DNA of 64,000 nt from Aphrophora alni (GCA_963513935.1 OY740765.1:151863830-151927829), one strand, 5' to 3'; counted from the stretch's first letter, positions 25,241 to 37,090 are shown. The notes: generated by a model from the letters alone, not told the origin. Made by a program: numbers and translations.

Positions 25241-25536
25241 TTCTAAATCTCCAATAATAATGACACAGTGAGTAAAGTTTCCCTCCCTCTAATCGGATCT
25301 CATTAAGCTCGGGTGTGGAGGAAGGGTTGCTTTTGGAAATAAGAGGATTTGTCCCGCAGCGACTGGATTCACAAATAACGGTTTAGGACAATATCTCTTC
25401 GGGTGAATGGTTTTCAGATAATGGTTTAAAACTTAATAGTTTACTGATAAAACTGAAAGAATACAGGATTTATTCAAATTCGAATGAAATGAGTGAATTT
25501 ATATTATAAGAAAATCAAATTTTGCAATTAAATTAT

Positions 25537-25758
25537 TTAATTCAAATATATAAGACTTACCGTCGTCAATATTCTGTTTGCGTCGTTCAAACGACGGCCG
25601 TTTCGGCTATTCAGCCATTATCAAGTTGTAAAGTAATCTGGTTTCCCTTCGTCAATTACAAACACTTATACACAATATGGCTGAATAGCCGAAACGGTCG
25701 TCGTTTGAAAGACACAAACAGAATATTGACGATGGTAAGTCTTATATATTTGAATTAA
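25537..25758. mobile_element. 82-bp-arm snap-back element with hammerhead-like cores in both arms
   Basis: Left arm 25537-25618 and right arm 25677-25758 are inverted copies with only a few mismatches, separated by a 58-bp spacer. On the minus strand the left arm reads TTGATAA-TGGCT-GAAT-AGCC-GAAAC and then the palindrome ACGGCCGT followed by C. The right arm holds the same core on + (25677-25703) with ACG/CGT as stem III. This points to a PLE-terminal origin. No coding remnant. Confidence 0.7.
25585..25630 (-). ncRNA. Hammerhead-like core in left arm
   Basis: On the minus strand: TTGATAA replaces CTGATGA (two changes), stem II is GGCT/AGCC, then GAAA, the perfect palindrome ACGGCCGT and C (GUC triplet). 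The first three bases after GUC (GTT) can pair with AAC just before the core. Core changes make activity doubtful; descent from a hammerhead is the better reading. Confidence 0.4.
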
Positions 25759-26889
25759 TATAACAATATTCGGAATGGCGATAACAAATTATTATAATTA
25801 AATTATGTGTAGCTAATTATTGATTAAAATTTAAAATACAGTAAATAAACTGTACAAGATTATTGAACTGACTCTCACTCGTCTATTTAGAAAATCAAAT
25901 ACTAAATCTTACTAAACCATGGTCCTATCTTGATTTTTGTGGCCGCTATCATGTTTACGTAACAACGATAGAAGGACAGCAAAAATCACTTTTTCAGTTT
26001 ACAGACGCTATGAATTGTGAATATCAATCAAAAAATGGATGTTGACGTTTTTTGTGCACACTAAACTTACTCTGTGCGACATATAGGTAGGTGAGAAAAC
26101 AACTTAATTGTGACTAATTGAATTCAAACTGTTTTTTTTTTTTTTTTTTTTTAACTGGCGATTACAATAAAAAAAAAATTTTTTAAGTTATAGTATATTG
26201 TATTGCATAAATAATTAAAAAATATGTATTTTCGGTGAATTTTATTAATGAACTTACAAAAATAATTTGGTGTCAGAAAATCTACTACAAGTCTGGTTTA
26301 GTGTTAACATCAAATAAGTATTAATAAAAATTATCCAACGTTATATTTTTAACAACATTTCATTGAAAACAAAAGAAATATTTATTGAATTGAATAAAAA
26401 CCAGATTATTTTAATTGTACATGCAACGTTGCCTCGACCAATAGAATGACAGAATTATTTGCAGCTACGGTAGAGTTTGTGTAACTTATAATTAATAGTG
26501 GTAGCCTATATATGTTGTACTGGAAAACAAAGCTGTGTTAGAATGACAGAGATTTAATTTAGCTGTGAAATTAATCATCCCGTAGAAGAGAATCATTTAT
26601 TTCACAGTAAACGTTGAGGGGGGGGGGAGAGTGAAAAATAGAATTTTAATTAAATTTGTCGGTTTATAACCAGATGAAACGAAGTAATTTTAAATAGGTA
26701 GATAACACGCTCACGTTATTGATTAATCCAGATTATAATATGATAGAAACTCCTGGACTACGCCATAGCCGAGAGATCTAAGGCAGTGAAATGCCAGTAA
26801 GTTTAATCTCTTCCTTTAAGTTTGCATGTAGTAAGTGTTTATAGATATTACTTACCCAATATAAGAAATATAGGGTAAGTTTAGTAATC

Positions 26890-27900
26890 GTCTAAAATTT
26901 CCTAACCTAAATTTTAGACCTCCGTTATTTCACTGATCTTCACTTTCCATGAGTATAGGAAACAAAATAGTGATTTTCGATATACTTTTCTTCTGTCATC
27001 TGTAAGCACGATAATGGGCAAAAAAAAAGATATGAGTGATACATGAAAATGGGGACTATAGTGTTTTCATACACACCGTATTAAACAGTTTATTTTTTCT
27101 TCCATCGTTATTCAACTTAAGAAACTAAATTAGATTCAAATTTGCAGATTTCAATTCTCCATGTAATGGTACCAACACCTACCTCTCGACGACGACAATT
27201 AGCGAAGTTATTGTCAAAACGTAATTTAAAACACGTCTCAAGAAATTGTGGTATTTGTGGTTACGAGACCCAGCTCCCATCGACACGAGCGTTGCGAGTG
27301 GAGGCTTCTACACATACAGGGTGATTCACGAAGTTATCCCCACACTTATAGAGCTCATTCTATTAGTAAAAATAATGAAAAAAGTTCATATAAACATAAA
27401 TGTCCTATCTCGTTTCGTTTAGCGTCTGTCTGTCTGTATGTGTCTTTTAGAAAAACATTTCTATCTTCAAAATGGTTTGAGATATCAAGTTGAAACTTTT
27501 TACATTTAATGACCTTATTAGTGTGCATCTTAGATAAAAGTTTCAAAATAATATCATTTACAGAAACAAAATGGCGGTCATTTAAAATGTTCAAATCCTA
27601 ATAACTTTAAAACGAGTGATGTTACAAAAAAAGGCAAGATACATAGCCCCTTTTAATACAAGCATTTTGGTACCTGGTTTATTGATCTAAGATAAGTAGT
27701 AACAGAAATAAGTAAGATTTCCCAAGTAAAGGTTTGTGTTTTATTCATAATTGCAATGATAGGACATATGTTTATATGAACTTTTTTCATTATTTTTACT
27801 AGTAGAGTGAGCTGTATAAGTGTGGGGATAACTTCGTGAATCACCCTGTATAGCTTCAAGGTCTGCCAGAGCCTAGATATAGATACGAGCGAAGACTTTT
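26890..27900 (+). repeat. Family E copy split by a foldback element
   Basis: The E sequence runs to 27316 (GAGCGTTGCGAGTGGAGGC just before the break) and resumes at 27849 with AGCTTCAAGGTCTGCCAGAG. Removing 27317-27848 plus one TA reconstitutes the order seen in the intact copy near 24530-24590. Confidence 0.55.
27317..27848. mobile_element. 532-bp foldback MITE with ~90-bp terminal inverted repeats and TA target duplication
   Basis: The left terminus CAGGGTGATTCACGAAG and the right terminus CTTCGTGAATCACCCTG are inverted copies, and near-identity extends about 90 bp inward (27317-27408 with 27755-27848). The element is flanked by TA on both sides (27315-27316, 27849-27850), the signature of Tc1/mariner-type insertion. 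The interior has no transposase. It interrupts a family E copy, so it is the younger insertion. Confidence 0.9.
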
Positions 27901-28867
27901 CATAGGACTTGTTCCTTCATGTGTTTGAAATATTTAGCTCGACTTCCAAGCCGTTAATCTTGTTAACTTTGATTTCTAACTTATAATTATCGACTCCAAT
28001 ATAGATTTGTATACTACACTCAAATAGTTTTGTTAGACAGGAAAAGGAGGGTTATAGTTACCGGAAGTGTTTGTATGGTGCGTGAGTTCCAGATTTGATG
28101 GATCGGTATTTTCCCTGACCACGATAGCGTGACTGATCGACGGATAATTTAAGAAAATATTATTAACTAATGGGAAATCTGTTTTATAAATCTGTAAAAT
28201 AGGTTGCGCTAAATTGCTAACTCCCTATCTTTGATCTTGGGGTTGTCTTATAGGATGCGCAAAAAATAAATGAGAATGACGGTGTTGTTTCTATACAAAA
28301 TGAGTGACTAAAAATTGTAAAAAACATAACCTCAAAATTAGAAAATCTGCAACTTTCGAAATACGTTTTGTTTTGTACAGCTACCACCAAATATTGAGTT
28401 ATCGACAATATTAAAGCTTCGAGATACAGCGAAAATATGTCTGTTAACAAAATATGAATAATTTCCGTACACGAGTTTGGGCTGTAGAGCACTGGACAGT
28501 CCACAGACGATGTGGATCTCAAAAATTTGACACAAGTGTTTTTAGCCATAACATGATTATCTTACGTATATGGGATAAAGTAAAGAACGTGTACGCATTC
28601 GTTCAGCCTAGTTGCAATACATTTTATTCCTAAAATTCAAAACAGGTTCAATCGTAACTGTGTAACAGAGTTGAACCAAATGGTCTAGTTGTATTAGAAA
28701 GTAATATAGTCTGAAGTATGTATTGACTATGAGACACACCACAGCCTGTTTGATTGCGCAGCAGGACTTCACGATATTTCCATTATTTGCTATTGAATAT
28801 TTTATCACTAGAGCGTCGTTAAATTAGTTTTTGTTTCTCATTACTTGTTCTGTTCAAATTATTAATG

Positions 28868-28998
28868 ATTCTCTCTCTCTCTCTCCCTTTGTCACTCTGT
28901 TTCTTTTGCTCCCCGTTATATCTTTCTTTCTCTTTTTATTCCTCCCTTAGTTCTCTTACTTTCTTTCTCTGCTTTTCCACTTTTTATTCCTTTTCTCT
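28868..28998 (+). repeat. Pyrimidine-rich low-complexity tract
   Basis: A (TC)n run at its start grades into irregular CTTT/TTCC sequence for about 130 bp. No other structure. Confidence 0.8.
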
Positions 28999-29279
28999 GT
29001 ATAAAGTATTTGGTACCAACAATTGACTATATTCGCTTATTCAGTGCAGTGGTAAAAATACATAAATATTTTGAGTAGACATCACAAGAGAATATTTGGA
29101 TTCTTTTCCATCTAATAATGGAAATTTATATTTAACGCTGAGTAAATAAGCTATCTTTTAAAATCTAAATATTTATCGTAATTATTTTTTGTAGATAGCG
29201 ATTCAGGAAGGAACAGAGAAACTACTTCCAGGACGTGTTCTTACAGGTTCTGGAAATTTTCCAAGTTCAATATTTTATA

Positions 29280-29455
29280 CGGCAGCCATTTTAAAAATTA
29301 GAAAATAACCTCTCTGTAATTTTAAAATTAGAAAAAAAATCATAAATCTGAATTCAATATTTCTGATATTTCAAAAGGTGTAATATTTATTACCTATGTT
29401 CATAAACTTTTTTCATATTTTTTTCCAATTTCTTTGCGAATTATTCTGTATAACA
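29280..29455 (+). mobile_element. Right-end remnant of a CAGGGTGTTTC-type foldback MITE
   Basis: 'GCAGCCATTTTAAAAATTAG', then 'AAATCTGAATTCAATATTTC', then a TTCTGTATA end, match the right arm of the element at 41532-42403 in the same order. The left arm is absent. Confidence 0.45.
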
Positions 29456-29687
29456 AGTATGGCAATTGACTTTACGCGTACCGATCATTGAAGGAAGCAA
29501 ATAATCACTTCCTTGCAACATCTTTAAATGGTTTTTATTCTTTACTATAACCTTTGTTTTAAAAACCATATGTTTAATCAAAACATAAGAAAGACAAATA
29601 TTATGCACAAGATATGTACAGGATATTTGGATTCTTATGTACAGGAATGTTAAAGTACATGATGCTAAAATTTAGTTTAAAAATATA

Positions 29688-29925
29688 CAGGGTGTTTCTG
29701 AAATACTTTGACAAGGATAGGGATCGGATTTCTTACATACAAATAAATAAAAAAGTTCATATAAACATATGTCCGAAACTGCTTCGTTTTTAGACAATCG
29801 GCCATTTTTTATTTCTACAAACAAACAGCTTTTGAAGTAGAAAAGATTCAGATTATTGTGCAAGTTTTACATACACTTTTTTTATGTAATTTATTACAAG
29901 TGTGCAAAAATGTACTAGTTATAGT
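29688..29925 (+). mobile_element. Left-half copy of a CAGGGTGTTTC-type foldback MITE
   Basis: Starts CAGGGTGTTTCTGAAATA immediately after TA and continues through 'TTCATATAAACATATGTCCG', a GGCCATTTTTT block, and 'ACAAGTGTGCAAAAA'. This is the same order as the arms of 41532-42403. No right terminus found. Confidence 0.65.
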
Positions 29926-29979
29926 TCAGTTCTAATTTAATGATGCACAGCGATATAACGAATAAGAAGTTGATGGGCG

Positions 29980-30730
29980 CCATCTTGTACTTTACCCAAC
30001 CCTATCATACAAGCAAATCATCTAAAGTACATGTAATACCAGTACGTTGGTTTCTTGAGCCTTGTAGGAAATTTTAAATTGTATTGGTAGATCTATGGGG
30101 TCAGGCCCGGTAGGATATGTTTGTATAAAACGGTCGTTACGCAGTTTTTTTAAATTGTGTATATCGCCACTCTCTTGGCGTCAGTCAGGTCTTAGCAAGT
30201 CTCAACTTCCTTCGTTCGTATCAATGTGTAGGCTCTGGTGGGCCTCGAATCTGTACATATGTGAAGGGACCTCAATTCGTGTTCCGTGATTTAGTCCTGC
30301 GGAATCTTGTAACATTTTCTTGTGATATTATCACTAGATATTTTTCATCGCAGAGATGTGGGGTTGGTACCACTACATCCAAAATCTAAAACTTTATTTC
30401 TAATTTAGTGTGTTATAAATTGAATAACGTACGAGATATGAAGAAAATACCGTTTAAATGGGTCGACATTTTATTTCGATTTAAAAAAAAAATGTCAATA
30501 GGGTTGCCAGTGTTAACGCTAGTAGGTGACTCATCACTGAAACAGTTGGGTGAGGAAGGGAGCGACTGGGGGGACTGTCCGGGTCCAGACACCAAGTTAC
30601 TGTATACAGATAATATATCAATTTTTGTAGCCGCTATCGCGCTTACGTACAGAAGACAACGACGACGAAAGTACGGGATGTAGAAAATTTCTCTTTCCTT
30701 ACCCATGAAAACGTGAAGATCAGTCAAAAA
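29980..30730 (-). repeat. Dispersed repeat family E copy, inverted
   Basis: Reverse complement of the E order: 'AAATTGTATTGGTAGATCTA' (30075-30095), a central degenerate region, then 'GTAGCCGCTATCGCGCTTACGTAC' split over 30628-30651 and the ACGACGACGA run. An in-frame 91-codon frame through it is not recognisable and is probably incidental. Confidence 0.45.
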
Positions 30731-30849
30731 CTGAAATCAAATTTTGTTTACTGGGTAAAGTAAAATGGATTCTTAGTGCAACAACTCACCGAGTGGTCAG
30801 CATATAGATGTCCTGTCATCGTAATTCTATTTTTTGTGGTTATAATTAA

Positions 30850-30935
30850 CTACTAATCCCAGCTCCCCGGTCGGTCAAAACCCCATTTGCACACAAGGCG
30901 AGAAGTCTATCCGCTAGACCAATCAGGATCCCGAT
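30850..30935 (-). repeat. tRNA-like SINE head or tRNA pseudogene
   Basis: On the minus strand TGGTCTAGCGG (a good Pol III A box) is followed about 35 nt later by GGGTTTTGACC, a B-box-like element with changes, then CCGGGGAGCTGGGATTAG. A complete cloverleaf cannot be drawn confidently, and no A-rich tail is obvious. A tRNA-derived SINE head is the most economical reading. Confidence 0.4.
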
Positions 30936-31544
30936 CTGTCTCATAGAATGACGAGAAGAGTAGATGTAGCGTGACCTTGATATTAGACTTCGTTCACTTC
31001 CCTCACGTCATAAATCAACAGAGAGATAAAACATGACATAACGAAATGCGTTGATTTATGTGCAGCTCTGTGCAGCTTCGGTCATGCAGACTGATAAATC
31101 AGGAATAACCGTGGTTGACAATACATTGTGTTTTTAACAAATATTGCATCTGTAATACATCATCTATTGGTAACCATGGTGATATAATCTGGAAAACTGC
31201 TAATCTCACTTAGTCTACACCAAATATCATTGACTGGATTGGAAGAAATTTCTTAGTCAATAGGCCTATATTTTAATTTCAAATTAACAATTAATTGTAC
31301 ACAAAACACTCATTAACTAAAGTTTTCATTAGGGCCTACATAAGTAATAAAATGTGGTTAAACGTTCAGACAACAAACTGGAGTAATCTATTGTCTCCTT
31401 GTGTGAAAATTTTTACGATAATTTAGTAATAAAATAGAAAAATCGTGTGAATATTCCGTCGAAAAGTTTTTTTATAAACCATAAAAGCTATTTCACTTTG
31501 TCCAAAACAGTGAATAAATAAACCATTTATTCTATAAAGTCTCC

Positions 31545-31811
31545 TCTTCAAATCACCAACATTTTATACGTTGGTACAACTTCAACTAAATTATTACAGT
31601 ATTAGGTCATAAATATTTTTATTTGGGGACATGAGAGACTTTCTATCGGAAATACCTTTTTAAGTTTGTAGGAATTTATGTCCATCCAGGAAAACTTACA
31701 GGACTCTAAAACAGTTTGATGATAAGCAATTTTATTGACTTTATTCTCTCCACTCCGTAAAGGTACGTAATAACAGAGTATTAAAACATCAGAACGATCC
31801 ACGCCTAGCAA
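31545..31811 (-). pseudogene. Repeat family D, copy 1: protein-like segment of unknown origin
   Basis: The minus strand is open for 69 codons (31602-31811) and includes KVNKIAYHQTVLE and FSWMD. A second copy at 60110-60370 (also minus) shares KVNxIxYxQxxLE...SWMD in the same frame and spacing. Conservation concentrated at the amino-acid level between two diverged DNA copies suggests a once-coding repeat, such as part of a transposon protein. I do not recognise the family. Confidence 0.4.
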
Positions 31812-32574
31812 ATTTTGTAGAAAACTAAATAATTCTTATATATCAGAAAATCATTATGACACACATGTCAGTTCACAACTACTCACCTTAAAGTTGTGTT
31901 TTCACCCATATTTATGTTTGAATCACGTATTTACTGTAAAACATTCAGGAAGAATTCTACTTATAAAAATAAAGAAAACAAGTCATTTAAATGTATATCA
32001 GAAAACGCATAGTTTTCCATTTATAAGCTATTTTTTCACACACACAAAATTGTAACTTTTTAAAATATTGAGGTCAGACTTTATATAAAAATTATTTTAA
32101 TTTAAAAAAAAAAAAATTATAGTTAATAAGTATAAAATCAAAAACATATTAACAATTTAAAATAATTAACTATGAATATATTAAAAACTTTAATCAAGTT
32201 GAACTCTACTTTTTGAGTATGTTATGATAAAAAAAAAATTGCTATTTACTACGAGTTATTGTCACTGTATAGTAAGAAATAACTAGTAGGCCTATCATAA
32301 TATTTTGTGTGTTCTTGACTATTAACAATTTTTTTCGTTTTAGATTATATGACGATAACTTAATTAATTTTCAAATTACAAAATTTTTTTTAAATCATTT
32401 TGTTTGTCATTAAAAAAAGTTCTCTCGAATTTGATTTCGGATATACTTTCACACATTGTAAAACATGACCCCCTTTACGACACGGAAGAGATATCTTTCC
32501 AGAATTACTAAAAATTTACTTTACCAAAAATATGTATGCTCAGATACAGTAAAAATTGATATATTAAAAATAAT

Positions 32575-32665
32575 CGGTGCAAAAACATTGCACAAACTTT
32601 CTCACATGCTCATTCACAATCGAAATCCTAATTAAACATGTTCCAAAACAGTCAGTTGTCAATAT
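32575..32665 (+). repeat. Dispersed repeat family B copy
   Basis: GGTGCAAAAACATTGCACAA then ACTTTCTCACATGC, followed by 'CAGTCAGTTGTCAAT'. The hairpin is preserved (GTGCAA/TTGCAC, loop AAACA). Confidence 0.6.
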
Positions 32666-33259
32666 AAAAGTGAAAAGAGCAAAACAAAATATGTATAAAC
32701 CTGCTTTGCTTGTACATAACATGTCCTCGACGTAAATAGTTTTTTTTCATTTAAATAGTACGTTTAAAGGCGAAAAATATTTCTGTCGTCATCGCCACTT
32801 TATAAAAAGATAAGAAAAGATTTATTGCCCTCGAATTCACTAATAGCTTCAGCGTCGGAAAAGAACAAGTGTTGCTCAAGAGAGAACTATAGAACATATG
32901 AAATACACCCCCTCCCACTCAGTGGCTGTCCCATAGGTTGTAGTTATTTATTTTACTTAAAATTTTCATTATTCCTCTATTGGTTTCGAATATAAATCGC
33001 TCTATGAAATACTTTAGTGCAAATGTCCAAGGACCACTGTGGCGATATTCACAATAAGAAAAGAAACAAACTAAGATTATAATAAATCCAGTGTTTTTTA
33101 CAATAACAGTATTCCTTGTTGTAACAGTTTTACTTTCATTACTACTCATTTATTAGTTTAGGACTAGTTAAAAAGTGTGTATAATAAAATAACACCAGTA
33201 CAGCATAATTAATTTATCATACAAATATAAACATTTGTTTTCAATTAAAACTAGTGAAT

Positions 33260-33262
<3 letters not shown>

Positions 33263-33304
<42 letters not shown>
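33263..33304. repeat. (TA)n microsatellite, about 21 repeats
   Basis: Pure dinucleotide run. Confidence 0.95.
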
Positions 33305-33307
<3 letters not shown>

Positions 33308-33458
33308 CTAAGAAATTTCAACTGTCCCCATTTTGAATATTTACAAAGTAAAGTTTTGGATCTTGGTGTAGGCTATACTTATAAAAAAATAGTGTAAACC
33401 AGACTCATAATCTTAGGTATTAATAAAATTTCAAAAGTTATTATTAATTTATTTTTTA

Positions 33459-33576
33459 ACACAAAATGGCGACAGACTGTGCGTTTGCGGACATATGTTC
33501 GTATGAACTTTTATTATTATTTTCACCAGTAGAACTTGTCCTTAAATTCTTTCCGTTTTTTCGTGAAACACCCTTA
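33459..33576 (+). mobile_element. Right-end fragment of a CAGGGTGTTTCACGAA-type MITE
   Basis: Ends TTCGTGAAACACCCTTAA. Its reverse complement follows the left-end fragment at 54049-54180 block by block (GGTGAAAATAAT, then TTCATA, then ATGTCCG). Different subfamily from 27317-27848. Confidence 0.6.
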
Positions 33577-34104
33577 AAGGTAATGTTGACAATTAAAAAT
33601 GTACGTTTTCTACAATAATAGTTTGGATGTTTATGAACAAATTCCCGCCTATTTAATTCGTTTATCGTTAATTTTGATGATAAATTGGTAAGTTTTCAGT
33701 TGGGTTTATTATTTTATGACATCGTCCGTCTCTTCGCCAACCTGTTCATCGTAAAAACTGGAATGTAGAAAGTTTTGTTTAGCAGAGTGACTTTATTATT
33801 GACAACGCGAAAGGTATTTACAACATGTTTATAGGTTTACTACACAGTTATTGAAAAGAAGAAGAAGGGGGAAAAAAAAGAAAAAAAGCTTCTATTACTA
33901 GAAAAATGAAATTTAAACTAATTTCTAAAACACTCACACTTGAAGTTTTTTATGACGAAAACTTTTTTTTTAAATTTCATCACACACTATTTTGTGTGTC
34001 TGCGTGACTTACATGAATTCATGTAATTACATAATCTAACCTAACCTTTTGGAGTTTCATCGAATTAAAAAATATATAAATTCTCACATAACAATTTTCC
34101 TCGA

Positions 34105-34235
34105 CAAATTTTTGGGGACTTTTAGATCGGTACGGGTGTGGCAAACCTGAAAAAATCTAACCGGATCTCTTGCGACAGTGAGGCTATTAGAGTATTCGAG
34201 GCTTAGGGGGGTCTTTATTTTAAGCAATTTTCTTC
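34105..34235 (-). repeat. Dispersed repeat family A copy, inverted
   Basis: Reverse complement of the family A start: ATTAGAGTATTCGAGGCTTA and GGGGTCTTTATTTTA, preceded by GGATCTCTTGCGACAG. Truncated at its other end. Confidence 0.55.
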
Positions 34236-34400
34236 TTTTTTTTTATAAAACGATGATGACAGAGGGATGTTTTTAATGTTTAGTCAACAAAGATCATATT
34301 GTTGCCTGATATTTTCTTGAAATTTTACATACATTTTATGTAACTTGTAAATAAAAAAAATAGACTACGATAAATGTATTAAGATGTAAACTTTAGTCGG

Positions 34401-34790
34401 ATTGTTTATGATTCTAATAACCTAGTGGGGTTAAAATATGTTATGTCAGTTAAAGCAATCAGGGTTTGTACTATCACTATAAATTCAATGCACGATAAAT
34501 CACAATGACAATACAACAATCAAACCATCCAAATAAACAGTTGTTGAATTGTTTATGATTCTAATAACCTAGTGGGTTTAAAATATGTTATGTCAGTTAA
34601 AGTAATCAGGGTTTGTACTATCACTATAAATTCAATGCACGATAAATCACAATGACAATACAACAAGCAAACCATCCAAATAAACAGTTGTTGAATTGTT
34701 GATGATTCTAATAACCTAGTGGGTTTAAAATGTGGGTTTTTCAGTTAAAGTAATCAAGGTTTGTACTATCACTATAATTTCATGTCTGTC
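34401..34790 (+). repeat. 147-bp tandem repeat, about 2.6 units
   Basis: ATTGTTTATGATTCTAATAA recurs at 34401, 34548 and 34695 (last copy with one change), an exact 147-bp period. Units 1 and 2 differ at only a few positions; unit 3 diverges after about 90 bp. A short diverged match to the unit end occurs at 40145-40195. Confidence 0.95.
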
Positions 34791-35454
34791 TGACAATGCA
34801 CTTTGTTCATTATTGTACCGATCCTTATCAGTCATATCATGCAGTATCCTCAGTATCCGTAACTCTGCAAACGAGGCTTTCTCTTTAATTGATGTTGAAC
34901 TCCTTGGATTGCTGCTTTAACATTTTTCCACTAGATCTATTTTATAAAAACAATTGCAAGGAAAAGTACATTTTACTTACAATCTGATGGACTATAGAAG
35001 TGTAGTATGGGACACTCCAGGATAATATGTATGGTTATGGAGGATACACGCTAGAAGTAATCTCTCGCCACATGATGGTGCTGTATTCCTTCTCAAAAGC
35101 CCTTACACATTTTGTAGTGGTTCACAGACTACTTTCAAACAAATAGTGGACTTCGTAGAGAGTCAGCCCTGAATAAAAACACATATTACCTATCTGTCTG
35201 TACTACACATTATTGTTTTTCAGTAAAACATGACAGCTTTAATGTATCAGAGAAAACTTGAGACTTAGATATAAAAATAATGATATATAGCTATATACAT
35301 AGCTATACACAAAAGTTAGGTGACTTTGTGAGTTCCGCATTCCAACAAATTCAAAGTTAGTAGGATTGTTTCAAAATCACATTACTGCTTGAAGCAGGGT
35401 TCTTTGATGGATTCTTAGACATATTGAAATTAGTGAGAATGAAGCGTAACTCAT

Positions 35455-35840
35455 ACGACGTGGGCCTTAGGATGCTGGCCTTACAAAGCATTTAGGTAGA
35501 GTTCGCGAGGATGTGTAGGGCGTATCTCAGGTTTAAAATTTATGGAAACTCTCACTTTGTGCATCCTCAATCAATTGCATCTGATTTTCTATCGTTAGGT
35601 AGGGATAATATAAAGTTAAGGTTCCTTACAGGACGCTGTCATCGGATATTCAAAGGATATTCATCGGAGAACTTCTGTGTTGGAAATGTGACCTGCAAGA
35701 ATATACTGTAGAGCATCTGATCTTCAAATGCAATTGCCTCGATCAGAAAAGGCTTGAGACATTTGTATCTTCGACAAAGACGCAATCTTGTCAAAAAGAT
35801 TCGGAAGTTCATCGAGTTCACAGGTCTTCGTGGGATCTCT
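35455..35840 (+). pseudogene. 3' end of a decayed LINE (non-LTR retrotransposon) polyprotein
   Basis: One frame (from 35511) reads RFLTGRCHRIFKGY, then a frameshift between about 35640 and 35678 leads to CWKC-x8-H-x4-C (35678-35731; codons for Cys at 35678 and 35687, His at 35714, Cys at 35729). A 'LTGHxxL...' phrase followed by a CCHC knuckle near the C-terminus is typical of jockey/R1-clade LINE ORF2 proteins, after the RT domain. No RT domain is present here, so this is a 5'-truncated, frameshifted tail. Confidence 0.5.
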
Positions 35841-36033
35841 AGGAATATATTCTTTATTAAAATATTTTGTTAGATGTAGGCTACATTTATTTTAATTAAG
35901 CTTCCTTCGCTTGCCAAATAAACTCGTCCTTGGTGTTAATTAAAATTTTATTAGTTGAAATTTTAAAAAACGGCGGTAAAGAGATTCAATTTTGTTTTTT
36001 CTCAATTATTAATAAATGGTAACTATTATTTAA

Positions 36034-36211
36034 AGATAATAAAACACAATTTTTATTTTGTAACATCCACTTTTTATTAGTCTAGCCGACCAATGGTTTC
36101 GCCTGCATTGGCATTAACGAAGCTGTATTACAGCCAATGCAGGCGAAACCATTGGTCGGCTAGACTAATAAAAAGTGGATGTTACAAAATAAAAATTGTG
36201 ATTTATTATCT
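36034..36211. mobile_element. Near-perfect 79-bp-arm hairpin with hammerhead-like cores
   Basis: Arms 36034-36112 and 36133-36211 are inverted copies with essentially one mismatch and a 20-nt loop. Each arm contains GCCAATGCAGGCGAAACC followed by ATT and GGTC: stem II GCC/GGC, then GAAA, then stem III ACC/GGT with a 3-nt loop and a GUC triplet. The CUGAUGA box is lost or altered next to the loop. Such identity implies recent formation or ongoing conversion. No coding sequence. Confidence 0.8.
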
Positions 36212-36949
36212 CTAAACATGGAATTCCACCAAGAACCTTCAGTCTCAACAGTAATGAAAACTAACTATTATTTCCTTGGAGTTTTTCACACTAATTTGGA
36301 TTTTTAAAATCCGTTAAAAATTACAAGAATATTTTAGTAATTTCCAATGTAAGTTGGTAGACCTGACTTACTGTTAATCAAAACAATTAAGTTAAATAAA
36401 ACAATGATAACGCAAGCTTGATGATTTATTGATTAAAGAGTTGGTACGCTTGACTGTCCTTCAATTGTTTTGTCATTATTAATTGCAAGGAACAATGGTG
36501 GCAGCCATTACAAAGGAAGACGAGATCATCAGATAGTTTTGTGTCATTAATCTATTAGTTTTAATTATTTACTGCACAGACGTTCTGCGCAACGTAAACC
36601 TACCATAAATTAATCTAATGAAACATCTGATTACAATAAACAGATGTTAATTAGTATAACAGGAGACATTGTTATCTTTACCAATATGGTTACGCTTTAG
36701 GTATCGATGGTTGCATTTATTCTGTAGGCGGAGGGGGGGATTCAAATACTTAAATCAGTTTATACGGATATTTTAAAGTTACGTAAAAAATATGTCCTTA
36801 TTTGGAGATGAATTTTGTTATTAACAATTTAAGTTGGACAATCGTCTATTTTCAGTTTGTTAATTACTATTTTTCATGTAGCTTCTAAACCTGCTACAAT
36901 AACAACAAGAATAAATTTTGTTAATTATTACAATTACTAAGTAAATAAG

Positions 36950-37090
36950 TTAAGTTCGAAGTTGATTGGTTCATTTAGTGAGTTTTAAATAACATCAAAG
37001 TTCATACACCCTGAAATATTGGAATTAATAATGGACTTCAATAAAATTTTAGGAGAAGATGCTTCTTTTGAAGATTAATAACAATGCTAA
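36950..37090 (+). repeat. Dispersed repeat family C copy
   Basis: TTCGAAGTTGATTGGTTCAT ... 'AAATAACATCAAAGTTCATACA' ... 'TTCAATAAAATTTTAGGAGAAG'. It matches the family C order at 9755 and 56880. An inverted partial copy lies close by at about 37190-37400 (GGTTATGTAACAACTAAATA). Confidence 0.5.

Noticed and set aside
25677..25703. Treating the right-arm core as an independent active ribozyme
   Set aside because: The CUGAUGA box is too altered on this strand; reported only as part of the hairpin element.
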